Origin: Eubacteriaceae bacterium | GTDB lineage: Bacteria; Bacillota; Clostridia; Lachnospirales; Lachnospiraceae | NCBI GenBank assembly: GCA_902362875.1 | Contig: CABIYF010000019.1 | Span: 1 to 56,292 of the forward strand | Direction: 5' to 3' | Length of the DNA stretch: 56,292 nt | In this document: one piece after another, positions 1-7,612 of the stretch | Numbering within the stretch: the stretch's first letter is position 1 | Layout: every line of letters starts with the position of its first letter | Notes under the pieces: model-generated | What the model was told of the DNA's origin: nothing | Seen by the model: only the letters and a program-made list of their open reading frames with translations | The model's database searches: none | Program-made: the position numbers and the translations under genes

Positions 1-23
1 AGTATATGTTGGCGGCATAAAAA

Positions 24-72
24 CTGCCACCAGATTCAAAACTGATGGCAGAAATATTTTTTATTTTTTCTA
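24..72 (+). terminator. Rho-independent terminator
   Basis: A stem of CTGCCACCAG with CTGATGGCAG (one mismatch) around an 8-nt loop is followed by a T-rich run. It probably ends a plus-strand gene lying just upstream of the window, and it separates that gene from the convergent DtxR-type regulator. Confidence 0.75.
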
Positions 73-122
73 TTGTCTACTTGACGGGTAGCAGTTCAAA
101 ATAAAAGTGCTTTTATTTTAAA

Positions 123-521
123 TTATTTGTTTTGACTGTTGAGAGCTTCAAGATGTGCCTCAGAACTTAAATGTTCTTTGATCGCATTGAAACTTTCAGG
201 GCTGATCACATGCTCCATACGGCAGGCATCCTCAGCTGCAATTTCAGCAGAGACCCCAAGTTTGATCAGCATGTTAGATAAAACGGTATGACGCTCAAAA
301 ATAGTATCAGCAATCTCATGTCCGGCATCAGTCAAAGAAATGAAGCCGTCGGAATCAACAGTGATCAATTCAGAATTACGAAGATTCTTCATGGCAATGC
401 TGACGCTCGGTTTAGAGAAGTTTAAATAATGAGCAATATCAATGGATCTTACAGATCCTTTGTTTTGTTTCAAAATTAAAATTGCTTCCAAATAATTTTC
501 AGCGGATTCTTGTATTTTCAA
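123..521 (-). CDS. DtxR/MntR-family metal-dependent regulator
   Basis: This 132-residue protein is probably an iron- or manganese-responsive repressor acting as a cytoplasmic dimer. The N-terminal part (about residues 5-65) is a winged helix of the DtxR type, opening with the typical sequence SAENYLEAILIL. The later part carries the family pattern of the metal-binding and dimerisation domain: ERHTVLSNML, then AAEDACRMEHVIS, with His, Glu and Cys residues where DtxR/MntR bind metal. The length fits the short MntR-like class, which lacks the C-terminal SH3 domain. I take the TTG at 521 as the start because AGGAGG lies 7 nt upstream. It is divergent from the Fur-like gene, and the spacer between them holds palindromes that resemble DtxR-type operators. 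Whether it senses Fe or Mn cannot be decided from sequence alone. Confidence 0.9.
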   Translation of the reverse strand: MKIQESAENYLEAILILKQNKGSVRSIDIAHYLNFSKPSVSIAMKNLRNSELITVDSDGFISLTDAGHEIADTIFERHTVLSNMLIKLGVSAEIAAEDACRMEHVISPESFNAIKEHLSSEAHLEALNSQNK

Positions 522-665
522 AAAGATTCCTCCTTACTAATGTTATATATCTAGTCAAAAGATATGTTTATATTAGTTATCATTGTATCATAAATAATGC
601 ATATTTTCAATGCAGCCACATGAGAAAAAATACTGAAAAAAAACAAGAAAAGTTGATAAAAAGTA

Positions 666-725
666 TTGACAAAACGGTTAGGTAATGCTAACCTTATATA
701 TGTAATTAGATGAGACTAACTCATC
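666..725 (+). promoter_or_regulatory. Putative metalloregulator operators before the Fur-like gene
   Basis: TTGACA at 666-671 is a good -35 element, although the -10 is unclear. It is followed by GGTTAG-N6-CTAACC at 676-693, which resembles half of a DtxR/IdeR iron box, and by GATGAG-N5-CTCATC at 709-725. Read on the minus strand the second site begins GATGAGTTA, the same nine bases found at the start of the haem operon transcript (15815-15823). I infer control by a DtxR- or Fur-type protein. There is no coding sequence between 522 and 841. Confidence 0.5.
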
Positions 726-841
726 AAGACGACCTTTATATAGTATAATCATTTATGTAGTATGAATGCGAGATAAAGTGTCATGCCATAGACTTTATCC
801 CGCAGTCATGCATACAACAGCAAGACAAGGTGGAGAACAGG

Positions 842-1090
842 ATGTGTCAAGAACAAGTAGAGAGAGCACTACAACAGAGTGGTAAGAGAATCACACAACA
901 GCGAAAGATTCTACTCGATGTCATCCTGAATGGAGACTGGGAGTGCTGCAAGGAGATTTATTACGAAGCAGCCAAACGAGATTCCTCCATTGGAATGGCA
1001 ACAGTATATCGTATGATGACAACATTAGAAGAGATTGGAGTCATCGAGAGAAGATGCGTATTTCGTGTAAGAGATGAAGTAGAGCTTTAA
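842..1090 (+). CDS. Fur-family regulator, DNA-binding domain only
   Basis: This 82-residue protein matches the N-terminal winged helix of Fur/PerR proteins. It has GKRITQQRKILLDVIL, then CCKEIYYEA, then SIGMATVYRMMTTLEEIGVIER, the Fur DNA-recognition helix. It stops right after this helix, so the usual C-terminal dimerisation and metal-binding domain (normally to about 130-150 residues) is missing. A terminator follows at once, so nothing suggests a frameshift into a longer frame. I prefer the ATG at 842, which has GGTGGAG 5-6 nt upstream, over the GTG at 830. It may be a short family variant that depends on other proteins for dimerisation, or a truncated relic. It lies just before sortase and near possible iron-box palindromes, so a metal-related role is likely. 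Confidence 0.8.
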   Translation: MCQEQVERALQQSGKRITQQRKILLDVILNGDWECCKEIYYEAAKRDSSIGMATVYRMMTTLEEIGVIERRCVFRVRDEVEL

Positions 1091-1121
1091 TCAAAATTAA
1101 ATCAATTATAGAAAAATTAAG

Positions 1122-1160
1122 AAAGTATTTGGTTTCATTCAATGAAACCAAATACTTTTT
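1122..1160 (+). terminator. Rho-independent terminator
   Basis: A long perfect stem (AGTATTTGGTTTCA paired with TGAAACCAAATACT) ends in a T run. It closes the Fur-like gene and lies only about 40 bp before the sortase gene. Confidence 0.9.
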
Positions 1161-1202
1161 CTGTTATAGTAAGAATATGGAACGATGAGGAGGAACCATA
1201 TT

Positions 1203-1910
1203 ATGAAAAGAATGATAAACAATATTCTTTTGATAGTCTGTATTCTGATATTTTGTGTCAGTGCATGGAAACTATACGGATATTACAGATCATATAAGGA
1301 AGCAAAAGATACATACAGCAGGATCCGTCAGGAAAGTGTCAAGAAAGTATCAACAAATGAACGAAAAATTGAGTTTGATAAATTAAGATCACAAAATAAA
1401 GATATTGTGGGATGGATTTATATCAAAGGGACGTCCATCGATTATCCAATCGTGCAGGGAAAAGACAATGAGCAGTATCTGCATCAGGATTTTAACAAGA
1501 AAAAAAGCAGTTCAGGAACCATTTTTCTGGATAAAAGCTGTGACAGGAAATTCACATCGGACAACAATGTTATTTATGGGCATCATATGAAAAATGGAAC
1601 GATGTTTGCACAGCTTTTAAAATTCAGGGAACAGTCATTTTTGAAAAAACATGATACGATCATTTTATATACACCAGACAGGACTCTGCATTTGAAAGTG
1701 ATCAGTGCGTATGCTGACAAAGCACAGAATAACATACCGGTTACATTTGCAGATGCTAAACGAAAAAGAGCATATATTAAGAAGATTCAGGATATGAGTG
1801 AACAAAAGATCAAAGTATCTCGTGCTGAATATAGACGGATTTATACATTTGTGACATGCAGCTATGAAAAGGAAGATAACAGGACTTATGTATATGCTGT
1901 AGAAGAATAG
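1203..1910 (+). CDS. srtB: Class B sortase
   Basis: This is a membrane-anchored cysteine transpeptidase that joins surface proteins to peptidoglycan. The 235-residue protein has an N-terminal membrane anchor (about residues 7-27) and a sortase core. The catalytic His is in IYGHHMKNG (His127), the Cys in TFVTCSYE (Cys219) and the Arg in EDNRTYVY (Arg227), which is the class B pattern. The start at 1203 is chosen because GAGGAGG sits just upstream and overlaps the earlier ATG at 1185. Class B sortases in other Firmicutes often anchor haem-binding NEAT proteins, so a link to the haem locus 14 kb away is possible. However, I see no clear NPQTN-like or LPXTG-like motif in those proteins, so the true substrate is unknown. 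A muramidase gene follows after 35 bp. Confidence 0.93.
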   Translation: MKRMINNILLIVCILIFCVSAWKLYGYYRSYKEAKDTYSRIRQESVKKVSTNERKIEFDKLRSQNKDIVGWIYIKGTSIDYPIVQGKDNEQYLHQDFNKKKSSSGTIFLDKSCDRKFTSDNNVIYGHHMKNGTMFAQLLKFREQSFLKKHDTIILYTPDRTLHLKVISAYADKAQNNIPVTFADAKRKRAYIKKIQDMSEQKIKVSRAEYRRIYTFVTCSYEKEDNRTYVYAVEE

Positions 1911-1945
1911 GCAGCAAAACAGTATTAGGAAGTGTCAGGCAGAAG

Positions 1946-2710
1946 ATGAAAAAAATAAAATTAACTAAAAAGAATAAAAGAGAATTAAAGGCAATTTCTG
2001 CTGTTTTAATTTTAGTTGCCATTGTATTCCTTTGGATCGTGCAGACGATCGGACTGCCGATTGAGACATATGTGGATCGTGGAAGGATTAAAGTGATTGA
2101 TGTCTCATCTTATAATGGGACAGTGAACTGGAAGAAAGTTAAGGATCAGAAGATCAATCATGCGATGCTTAAGATTGGTTCAGGGATCAATAAAAATAAA
2201 AAAGGAAGCAAAGACAGTAAGTTTAGCACAAACTTCCGTAATGCAGGATATGCAGCGATTCATCGTGGAGTTTATTATTATTCTTATGCAAGGACAATCG
2301 ATGATGCGAAGAAAGAAGCAAAGCACTGTATCAGTCTGTTAAAAGAGCAGGGAATCACCTCTAAGGATCTGGATCTTCCAGTAGCATTTGATATAGAAGA
2401 AGAGACAGTATTTCAGACAGGGAGAAAGAACGTCACAGCGATCACAACAACATTTTGTGATGCGCTGAAGGAAGCAGGATATGAACCGATGGTATATTCA
2501 GGTGCAGCGGCACTTAGAAGTTCTTTCGAATATCGTAAGATCAGGCCATATAAGATATGGGTGGCACATTACACGAAAGCAAACAGGCCTGCGGTACCAT
2601 TTCGTTATGATATGTGGCAGTATACAAGCAAAGCATCTGTTTCAGGAGCAAATACAAGTGCAGGATATTGTGATCTTAATTATTATCTGGTCAAGAATGA
2701 CAAAAAATAA
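1946..2710 (+). CDS. GH25-family muramidase (lysozyme), membrane-anchored
   Basis: This 254-residue protein is predicted to cleave the N-acetylmuramic acid to N-acetylglucosamine bond of peptidoglycan. A basic N-terminus is followed by one hydrophobic segment (about residues 16-36) that probably anchors it outside the membrane. The rest is a glycoside hydrolase 25 barrel: VIDVSSYNGTVNWKKVK at the start, GVYYYSYA in the middle, PVAFDIEEE carrying the catalytic acidic residues, then WQYTSKASVSG and CDLNYY at the end. It follows the sortase gene by 35 bp, suggesting one transcript for surface remodelling or anchoring. A terminator overlaps its stop codon. Confidence 0.92.
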   Translation: MKKIKLTKKNKRELKAISAVLILVAIVFLWIVQTIGLPIETYVDRGRIKVIDVSSYNGTVNWKKVKDQKINHAMLKIGSGINKNKKGSKDSKFSTNFRNAGYAAIHRGVYYYSYARTIDDAKKEAKHCISLLKEQGITSKDLDLPVAFDIEEETVFQTGRKNVTAITTTFCDALKEAGYEPMVYSGAAALRSSFEYRKIRPYKIWVAHYTKANRPAVPFRYDMWQYTSKASVSGANTSAGYCDLNYYLVKNDKK

Positions 2711-2751
2711 AGGACTCCATTTATCAAAGAGGAGTCCTTTGTTTTTGTCTG
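2709..2751 (+). terminator. Rho-independent terminator after GH25 gene
   Basis: A ten-base-pair stem of AAAGGACTCC with GGAGTCCTTT is followed by a T-rich tail. Its first bases are shared with the TAA stop codon of the muramidase gene. It separates this gene from the convergent CPBP protease. Confidence 0.9.
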
Positions 2752-2754
2752 TCT

Positions 2755-3675
2755 TTATATAATGTGTGCAGAAATCTCCATCAGGATAGAAAACAGAAAA
2801 CAAACACCAACTGCGGCAAAAAAAGAAAAACCAGCCGCTTTCTCTTTTGGCCATGAAGCACGGCATTCTTTATGGAACCATGTTTTCATATATCCAAGCC
2901 GTCCATTTAAATAAGCGATCGCAAGGATCAGCAGAATACTTAATAGAAGTCCGATCAGAGCCATTGGAACAGAGGCAATGATCGTTGCAATACTCGTACT
3001 GGAAGCATTGTTTGCTGCAGTGTTGGCTGCGGTTTTAAAGATATCAGCTTTTGACAGCAGATAGGTTAACAACAGCGACGAAGCATTAAAGACCATATGA
3101 GCAGTCATGGAAGATACAATGGAATCGGTAGCTTCGATCAGAAAGCCAAAGACGATTCCAAGGAAAAAAGCATAACAAAACTGTTGAAAGTTCATATGGG
3201 CAATTCCAAAGAATAAAGCACTCAGTAAAATTCCTTTGATCGGATTTGCCTTGCGTACTCTGGAATAAACGACACCACGAAAGATTGTCTCCTCCACAAG
3301 TCCGGGAAGAAAAGCGGTAGTAAAGATAGACAGTGAAAGATTCTGCATTACCTTTTCTGTCATTGTCGTTGTTGTGACATCCTTAAAAAATAAATTGGCG
3401 ATCAGTGTAATAAATCCAGCAACCGGACGGATCGTAAATGCCAGAAGTATGACAAGAAAGAATGATCCAATATGAATCGGACGAATCCGTAAGGTTGTTT
3501 TCATATCATCACCGCAGACCTTAAGATAGATCAAGGTAGCAGCCAGTAAAATAAGATAAAATAATCCGGTAAACAGATCACTGTCTGTAACAAAAAATCT
3601 TAATCCTATAGAAATTCCAAAATAAAGGATGACATAAAAAACGCTGTAAAAACCAGCTGATTTTATATAGTTCAT
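2755..3675 (-). CDS. CPBP-family intramembrane metalloprotease
   Basis: This 306-residue protein has about eight predicted membrane segments and the conserved CPBP (Abi/CAAX protease-like) motifs. Motif 1 is EETIFR at residues 128-133 (the EExxxR pattern), motif 2 has a His in GIAHMNFQQF (His160) with a following FxxG segment, and motif 3 has His in TAHMVFNASS (His193). Members in Firmicutes range from prenyl-protein proteases to bacteriocin self-immunity proteins; no bacteriocin gene is seen nearby, so the substrate is unknown. The gene lies 12 bp after cvfB on the same strand, so the two are probably cotranscribed. Confidence 0.88.
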   Translation of the reverse strand: MNYIKSAGFYSVFYVILYFGISIGLRFFVTDSDLFTGLFYLILLAATLIYLKVCGDDMKTTLRIRPIHIGSFFLVILLAFTIRPVAGFITLIANLFFKDVTTTTMTEKVMQNLSLSIFTTAFLPGLVEETIFRGVVYSRVRKANPIKGILLSALFFGIAHMNFQQFCYAFFLGIVFGFLIEATDSIVSSMTAHMVFNASSLLLTYLLSKADIFKTAANTAANNASSTSIATIIASVPMALIGLLLSILLILAIAYLNGRLGYMKTWFHKECRASWPKEKAAGFSFFAAVGVCFLFSILMEISAHII

Positions 3676-3687
3676 AGAGTTACCTCA

Positions 3688-4524
3688 TTATTTTTTTAAA
3701 ATTCCATTATCTGTGATCGTGATCAGACCATCTTTTAACAGACGTCCAACGGCTCGTTTAAAAGCAGCTTTGCTAAGACCAAGTTCGCGTTCGATCGTAG
3801 CAGGTCTTGCTTTATCATTAAATGGAAGACGGCCATCATAACTCTCGATTGTTTCCATGACTAATTTTGCATCGCGGTCAATCTGTAAATAAGCTTTCTC
3901 ATGAGGGCTTAAAGATAATTTACCATCATCAGCTACTTTTGTGACACGAAGACGAAGCTGTTCACCGATCGTAATCTTGTTATGAATCTCACGTTTTGGA
4001 ATACGTCCAAGGAACTGATCTTCCACAGCAACGAAAGCACCATGATCTGGATTGACATTATAAACAGTTGCATGTACCCAGTCATTTACTTTAAAATCAT
4101 GGTCTGTAGATAATAACTTTCCAATCTTCATTGTCGCACAAAGACGATCACTCTTATCGATATAAAGAGATACAAGATACTCTTTGTTTGGGCGGATATG
4201 ACCTAACTGTTCTTTAAAAGGAAGGAATAAGTCTTTTTCCAGTCCCCAGTCAAGGAAGGCACCGATCTTGCTGACTTCTTTGACACGAAGCGGACGGATC
4301 GTACCTAATGTGATCTTTGGAATATGGACAGTTGCGATCGGACGGTCTTCAGAATCTTTGTATACAAAACAAGAAATCTTATCGCCGATTCTTGCACCTT
4401 CCGGCACCTGTTTTGCAGGAAGCAGAATACTTCCCTCGATCACATCTTCTTTGTCGTTAACATATACGCCAAAGTCCTTTCTCTTTACAATATATAAATC
4501 TTGAAATTTTCCTAATTGAATCAT
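3688..4524 (-). CDS. cvfB: CvfB-type S1 RNA-binding protein
   Basis: This 278-residue protein matches the CvfB/YitL family. It has tandem S1-like OB folds over residues 1-215 (for example GAFLDWGLEKDLFLP and HGAFVAVEDQFLGRIP) and a C-terminal winged helix (about 218-277, PATIERELGLSKAAFKRAVG). In staphylococci CvfB affects virulence-factor expression through RNA binding; the role in this organism is unproven. The gene is divergent from hup, with a 240-bp spacer, and precedes the CPBP protease. Confidence 0.93.
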   Translation of the reverse strand: MIQLGKFQDLYIVKRKDFGVYVNDKEDVIEGSILLPAKQVPEGARIGDKISCFVYKDSEDRPIATVHIPKITLGTIRPLRVKEVSKIGAFLDWGLEKDLFLPFKEQLGHIRPNKEYLVSLYIDKSDRLCATMKIGKLLSTDHDFKVNDWVHATVYNVNPDHGAFVAVEDQFLGRIPKREIHNKITIGEQLRLRVTKVADDGKLSLSPHEKAYLQIDRDAKLVMETIESYDGRLPFNDKARPATIERELGLSKAAFKRAVGRLLKDGLITITDNGILKK

Positions 4525-4670
4525 AGTTATCCTCTTTCTTAGTTTTTAGATTTGTCAGACACTTAATCGTTGATTTTTGTCGTTTTCACACATTATAACA
4601 CAGTTCCATAAAAAAGCGAAAGAAAAAGCCAGAATACAGCATAAAAACGTGGTTTATTTAAAGTTTTTAC

Positions 4671-4699
4671 TTGACTTAGATGAGGAAAGACTATAGAAT
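4671..4699 (+). promoter_or_regulatory. Promoter of HU gene
   Basis: TTGACT at 4671-4676 and TAGAAT at 4694-4699 are separated by 17 bp, a good sigma-A spacing. The HU start codon lies 64 bp downstream. Confidence 0.65.
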
Positions 4700-4762
4700 T
4701 ATCTTATGCAAATTCACAGACATAAACGAATGTGTTTGATTTGAGATTAGGAGGAAAATTTA

Positions 4763-5038
4763 ATGAACAAGACAGAATTAGTTGCAGCAATTGCAAAGAA
4801 AACAGAATTGTCTAAAAAAGATGCAGAAAAGGCATTAAAAGCTTTCACAGATGTAGTAGCTGAAGAATTAAAGAAAGGTGAAAAAATCCAGTTAGTAGGA
4901 TTTGGAACTTTTGAAGTAACAGAAAGAGCTGCACGAGAAGGAAGAAACCCTCGTACAGGAGAGATGATGAGTATTGCTGCTTCTAAAGCACCTAAATTCA
5001 AAGCAGGAAAAGCTTTAAAAGATATTGTAAACGAATAG
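4763..5038 (+). CDS. hup: HU-family DNA-binding protein
   Basis: This 91-residue histone-like protein bends and compacts DNA as a dimer. It starts MNKTELVAAIAKK, has the core GFGTFEVTERAAREGRNP with the conserved proline of the DNA-contacting beta arm in RNPRTGE, and ends with KFKAGKALKDIV. The length is exactly that expected for HU. AGGAGG lies 8 nt before the ATG, and a strong terminator follows. In Firmicutes HU is often placed beside rqcP/yabO, as it is here. Confidence 0.97.
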   Translation: MNKTELVAAIAKKTELSKKDAEKALKAFTDVVAEELKKGEKIQLVGFGTFEVTERAAREGRNPRTGEMMSIAASKAPKFKAGKALKDIVNE

Positions 5039-5057
5039 AATGTTCATTTAATATTAC

Positions 5058-5092
5058 AAAACTGCCGGTTCTCACAGACCCGGCAGTTTTTC
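5058..5092 (+). terminator. Rho-independent terminator after HU
   Basis: AAACTGCCGG pairs with CCGGCAGTTT around a short loop, followed by Ts. Confidence 0.9.
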
Positions 5093-5131
5093 TATATGTA
5101 GTTTGTAGAATGATACAGGCAGGAGGGAATT

Positions 5132-5371
5132 ATGCGCTTAGACAAATTTTTAAAAGTATCAAGACTGATCAAGAGAAGAACTGTTGCGAATGAAGCCTGC
5201 AGTGCAGGAAGAGTGTTAGTAAACGGCAAAGCAGCCAAGGCTGGAACAAACGTAAAGCCGGGAGACCGCATTGATATTCAGTTTGGAAACCGTGAGACAG
5301 CAGTGGAAGTTGTTTCTGTGGCAGAGACTGTCAAGAAAGACGAAGCAGCAGATCTGTACAAATTTTTATAG
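5132..5371 (+). CDS. rqcP: RqcP (YabO), S4-domain ribosome quality-control factor
   Basis: This 79-residue protein is almost entirely an S4 RNA-binding fold: MRLDKFLKVSRLIKRRTVAN, then SAGRVLVNGKAAKAG and VKPGDRIDIQFG. Family members bind stalled 50S subunits and act with RqcH in adding alanine tails to incomplete chains. It heads the usual rqcP-yabP-yabQ-divIC block. The spacing to yabP is 60 bp, with a ribosome-binding site for the latter. Confidence 0.93.
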   Translation: MRLDKFLKVSRLIKRRTVANEACSAGRVLVNGKAAKAGTNVKPGDRIDIQFGNRETAVEVVSVAETVKKDEAADLYKFL

Positions 5372-5431
5372 GTATGTTTTTTTAGCTCCTTTCATAAGAT
5401 GTATAAAACATTTTGGGAAGGAGCTGAATTT

Positions 5432-5719
5432 ATGATAGAGGAAAGACAACCTGTAAGAGCACATAAGATTAGTTTGTCAAACCGCAGTCTGGGAGTGATC
5501 ACTGGTGTGAAAGATGTGGTATCATTTGATCTGAATGAGATTATCCTTGATACAGACCAGGGACTGTTAATGATCAAGGGAATCAATCTCCATGTTAAGA
5601 AACTGTTAGTAGAGAAAGGGGAGGTTGAGATCACAGGCAAGGTCGACAGTCTTTTATATTCCAATATTGATGAAGATCATGGAAAGAAAGAAGGATTTTT
5701 AGGAAGGTTGTTAAAATAA
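5432..5719 (+). CDS. yabP: Sporulation protein YabP
   Basis: This 95-residue protein matches YabP, needed for spore coat/cortex formation in bacilli. Typical stretches are SLSNRSLGVITGVKDVVSFD and LMIKGINLHVKKL, forming a small beta-rich domain. I choose the ATG at 5432, preceded by GGAGCTG, over an in-frame ATG at 5399. The stop codon overlaps the start of yabQ, indicating translational coupling. Its presence supports an endospore-forming host. Confidence 0.93.
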   Translation: MIEERQPVRAHKISLSNRSLGVITGVKDVVSFDLNEIILDTDQGLLMIKGINLHVKKLLVEKGEVEITGKVDSLLYSNIDEDHGKKEGFLGRLLK

Positions 5720-6195
5720 TGCAAGAGGTTGTGACAGCTCCATTTATATTCTTTCTGTGTTCTATTTTATTTGGCATGGGTCTGTTGTTCCTTTATGATA
5801 TCGTCCGGGCATTGCGGAGTGTATTTCATCACAGAGGATTCTTTGTGGCAATGGAAGATATCATGTATGCCATGTTTGCAGCAGTTATAAGTTTTTTATT
5901 CCTCTGTACATATAATTATGGAGAATTAAGAGGATTTTTCTTCCTTGGAATTTTTACAGGAATGCTTGGATATTACATGAAAATCAGTTCTTATGTTATG
6001 ACATCAGCTGTATATATTTTTTCAAGGATCGATCATTTTATGAGAAATATATGCAGCCACATTGCAAAGCCTATGATTTGTATTCAAAGAAATATAAAAT
6101 GGAGATTGAAAAAAGAGAAGAAAAACGTTACAATGGCACTAAAGAAACAAACAAAAAGAGGTGGTCAAAGTGGCACGAAAGAAAAAACAAAATAA
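5719..6195 (+). CDS. yabQ: Spore cortex biosynthesis membrane protein YabQ
   Basis: This 158-residue protein has three to four hydrophobic segments in the first two thirds (about residues 5-25, 42-62 and 68-100) and a very basic, lysine-rich C-terminal tail. In Bacillus subtilis YabQ localises to the forespore membranes and is needed for cortex formation. It overlaps yabP by one base at its start and divIC by about 26 bp at its end, so the three are one operon. Confidence 0.9.
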   Translation: MQEVVTAPFIFFLCSILFGMGLLFLYDIVRALRSVFHHRGFFVAMEDIMYAMFAAVISFLFLCTYNYGELRGFFFLGIFTGMLGYYMKISSYVMTSAVYIFSRIDHFMRNICSHIAKPMICIQRNIKWRLKKEKKNVTMALKKQTKRGGQSGTKEKTK

Positions 6196-6466
6196 TATGG
6201 ACCAGAGAACGAAGATCATTCTGGGTGTTGTAATTGTATTTGTGGTCATCTTGGCATTTGCTTATATGAATCTGCATCAGAAGTCAAAGAAACTTGAGAA
6301 AGAGCAGCAACAGGTAGAAGCTCAAATCAAGAAAGAGGAAGAGAAGAAAGACGAACTAAAGAAGAAGAAAGAATATATTAAGACGAAAGAATTTATTGAG
6401 AAGACTGCAACAGAGAAGTTCGGATTATTATATCCGGGAGAATATCTTCTGAAAGGTTCAGATTAA
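6170..6466 (+). CDS. divIC: Septum formation initiator family protein (DivIC/FtsL-like)
   Basis: This protein of about 98 residues has a lysine-rich cytoplasmic start, a single membrane span (about residues 17-36), a long coiled coil rich in Lys, Glu and Gln, and a short conserved end KTATEKFGLLYPGEY. That layout is typical of DivIC, which joins the divisome with FtsL and DivIB. I prefer the GTG at 6170, with GAGGTGG about 5 nt upstream, over the GTG at 6161, which lies inside that ribosome-binding site. It overlaps the end of yabQ. Confidence 0.9.
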   Translation: MARKKKQNNMDQRTKIILGVVIVFVVILAFAYMNLHQKSKKLEKEQQQVEAQIKKEEEKKDELKKKKEYIKTKEFIEKTATEKFGLLYPGEYLLKGSD

Positions 6467-6563
6467 GACATAGTCAGACTCGAACATTCTTGGCATTTTC
6501 CGTCTGGTGAAGATTGACAGGGGAAGATGCCAATCTAAAACATTTACACTCATATAATTTTCC

Positions 6564-6601
6564 GGAGAAGGGATGAAGACGAAAGTTTTCATCCCTTCTC
6601 C
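6564..6601. terminator. Long perfect hairpin between convergent genes
   Basis: A 17-bp stem (GGAGAAGGGATGAA and its complement) with a GAAA loop lies between divIC and the convergent MBL hydrolase gene. The tail lacks a strong T run, so termination is inferred from the position and stem stability. Confidence 0.65.
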
Positions 6602-6632
6602 ACTGTTATATTATGAAATGATCTTTGAAGGA

Positions 6633-7436
6633 CTAAAATTCAATGATATCCTGATCCTCAGGAATCAATAAATTACCAGAATAATAAGCCTTTCCTTCTT
6701 TGAGATATTTTTCCTGACGATGTGCCACATCTTTATCTTCTGTATGCCATAAAACAAGATTTGGAATTGATAAAGATTCAGCTGTTTCACAGGCTTCTTT
6801 TACAGTTGTGTGATGTTTCTCATAAGGCTTAAAAATCTCTCTTTCCCCATATACGCAGAAAGCTTCATGAAGCAGCCAGTCTGACCCTTTCACAAAATCA
6901 TACAGGCTTTCACGATATGGTTCATCTCCAGGGAAAGACAGTTTCAGGCCGTTATCCATCAGGCAGGTATAGCCAAACTGTTTCTCCTTGGTAGATTCAA
7001 TATCAAAGAATGTAAAGGAATCTCCAAGAATCTTTACAGTATCTCCGTGTTCAACAACATGGAAGATAATACGTTCATCAAAATGCTGATAAAATTTCTT
7101 GCCGATCGTAAGTTTTGTAAGGGTTTTGATCGTATCAACCAATTCTTTATGACAGTAAATAGTCAGTGTTCCTTCATAGTTTCCTTTATTCATGGATGTT
7201 GCGATCAGGCGGACCATCCATACCATTCCAAGAATATGGTCATTGTGTGCGTGTGTCACAAAGATATTATGAATATTTTCAAGAGGGATTTTCGCTTTAT
7301 CAAGAGCGGATAAAATTCCATTTCCTCCTCCGGCATCGACAAGAAAATATTCGTCGCCTTTTTGCATGGCATAACAGGTATTATAACAATGAATCGCCTG
7401 TGCATTCCCAGTTCCTAAAACAATTAAACGTTCCAT
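6633..7436 (-). CDS. MBL-fold metallohydrolase
   Basis: This 267-residue protein carries the metallo-beta-lactamase metal site THAHNDH at residues 61-67, and later conserved segments around LSFPGDEP, LLHEAFC and WHTED that match the ribonuclease Z/AtsA-like part of the superfamily. It lacks the long extra arm of tRNase Z, so tRNA processing is not assured. The likely substrate is a phosphodiester or ester. It stands alone, convergent with divIC and divergent from the leucine-rich-repeat gene. Confidence 0.85.
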   Translation of the reverse strand: MERLIVLGTGNAQAIHCYNTCYAMQKGDEYFLVDAGGGNGILSALDKAKIPLENIHNIFVTHAHNDHILGMVWMVRLIATSMNKGNYEGTLTIYCHKELVDTIKTLTKLTIGKKFYQHFDERIIFHVVEHGDTVKILGDSFTFFDIESTKEKQFGYTCLMDNGLKLSFPGDEPYRESLYDFVKGSDWLLHEAFCVYGEREIFKPYEKHHTTVKEACETAESLSIPNLVLWHTEDKDVAHRQEKYLKEGKAYYSGNLLIPEDQDIIEF

Positions 7437-7540
7437 AACAAGTCTCCTTTGTATAAATCAACGATTTTAATTTATGATCATCGTTTCTTTAAGCATTATA
7501 TTACATTCAGATAAGAATTGAAAATTACTTTTTGCTATTC

Positions 7541-7568
7541 TTGCTATTTCTTGTCAGTCAGCTATAAT
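7541..7568 (+). promoter_or_regulatory. Promoter of LRR-vWA-MoxR operon
   Basis: TTGCTA at 7541-7546 and a perfect TATAAT at 7563-7568 are separated by 16 bp. The first gene starts 45 bp downstream of the -10. Confidence 0.6.
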
Positions 7569-7612
7569 AAGGATAGTGTATACATGGGCAAAGAAAGGCA
7601 GAGGAAAAGACG

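Noticed and set aside
482..685. 67-codon reading frame overlapping the start of the DtxR-type gene
   Set aside because: It is antisense to a real gene, has poor codon content and covers the regulatory spacer.
6491..6532. Weak hairpin GGCATTTTCC/GGGAAGATGCC after divIC
   Set aside because: Long loop and no T run; the stronger hairpin at 6564 is the better candidate terminator.
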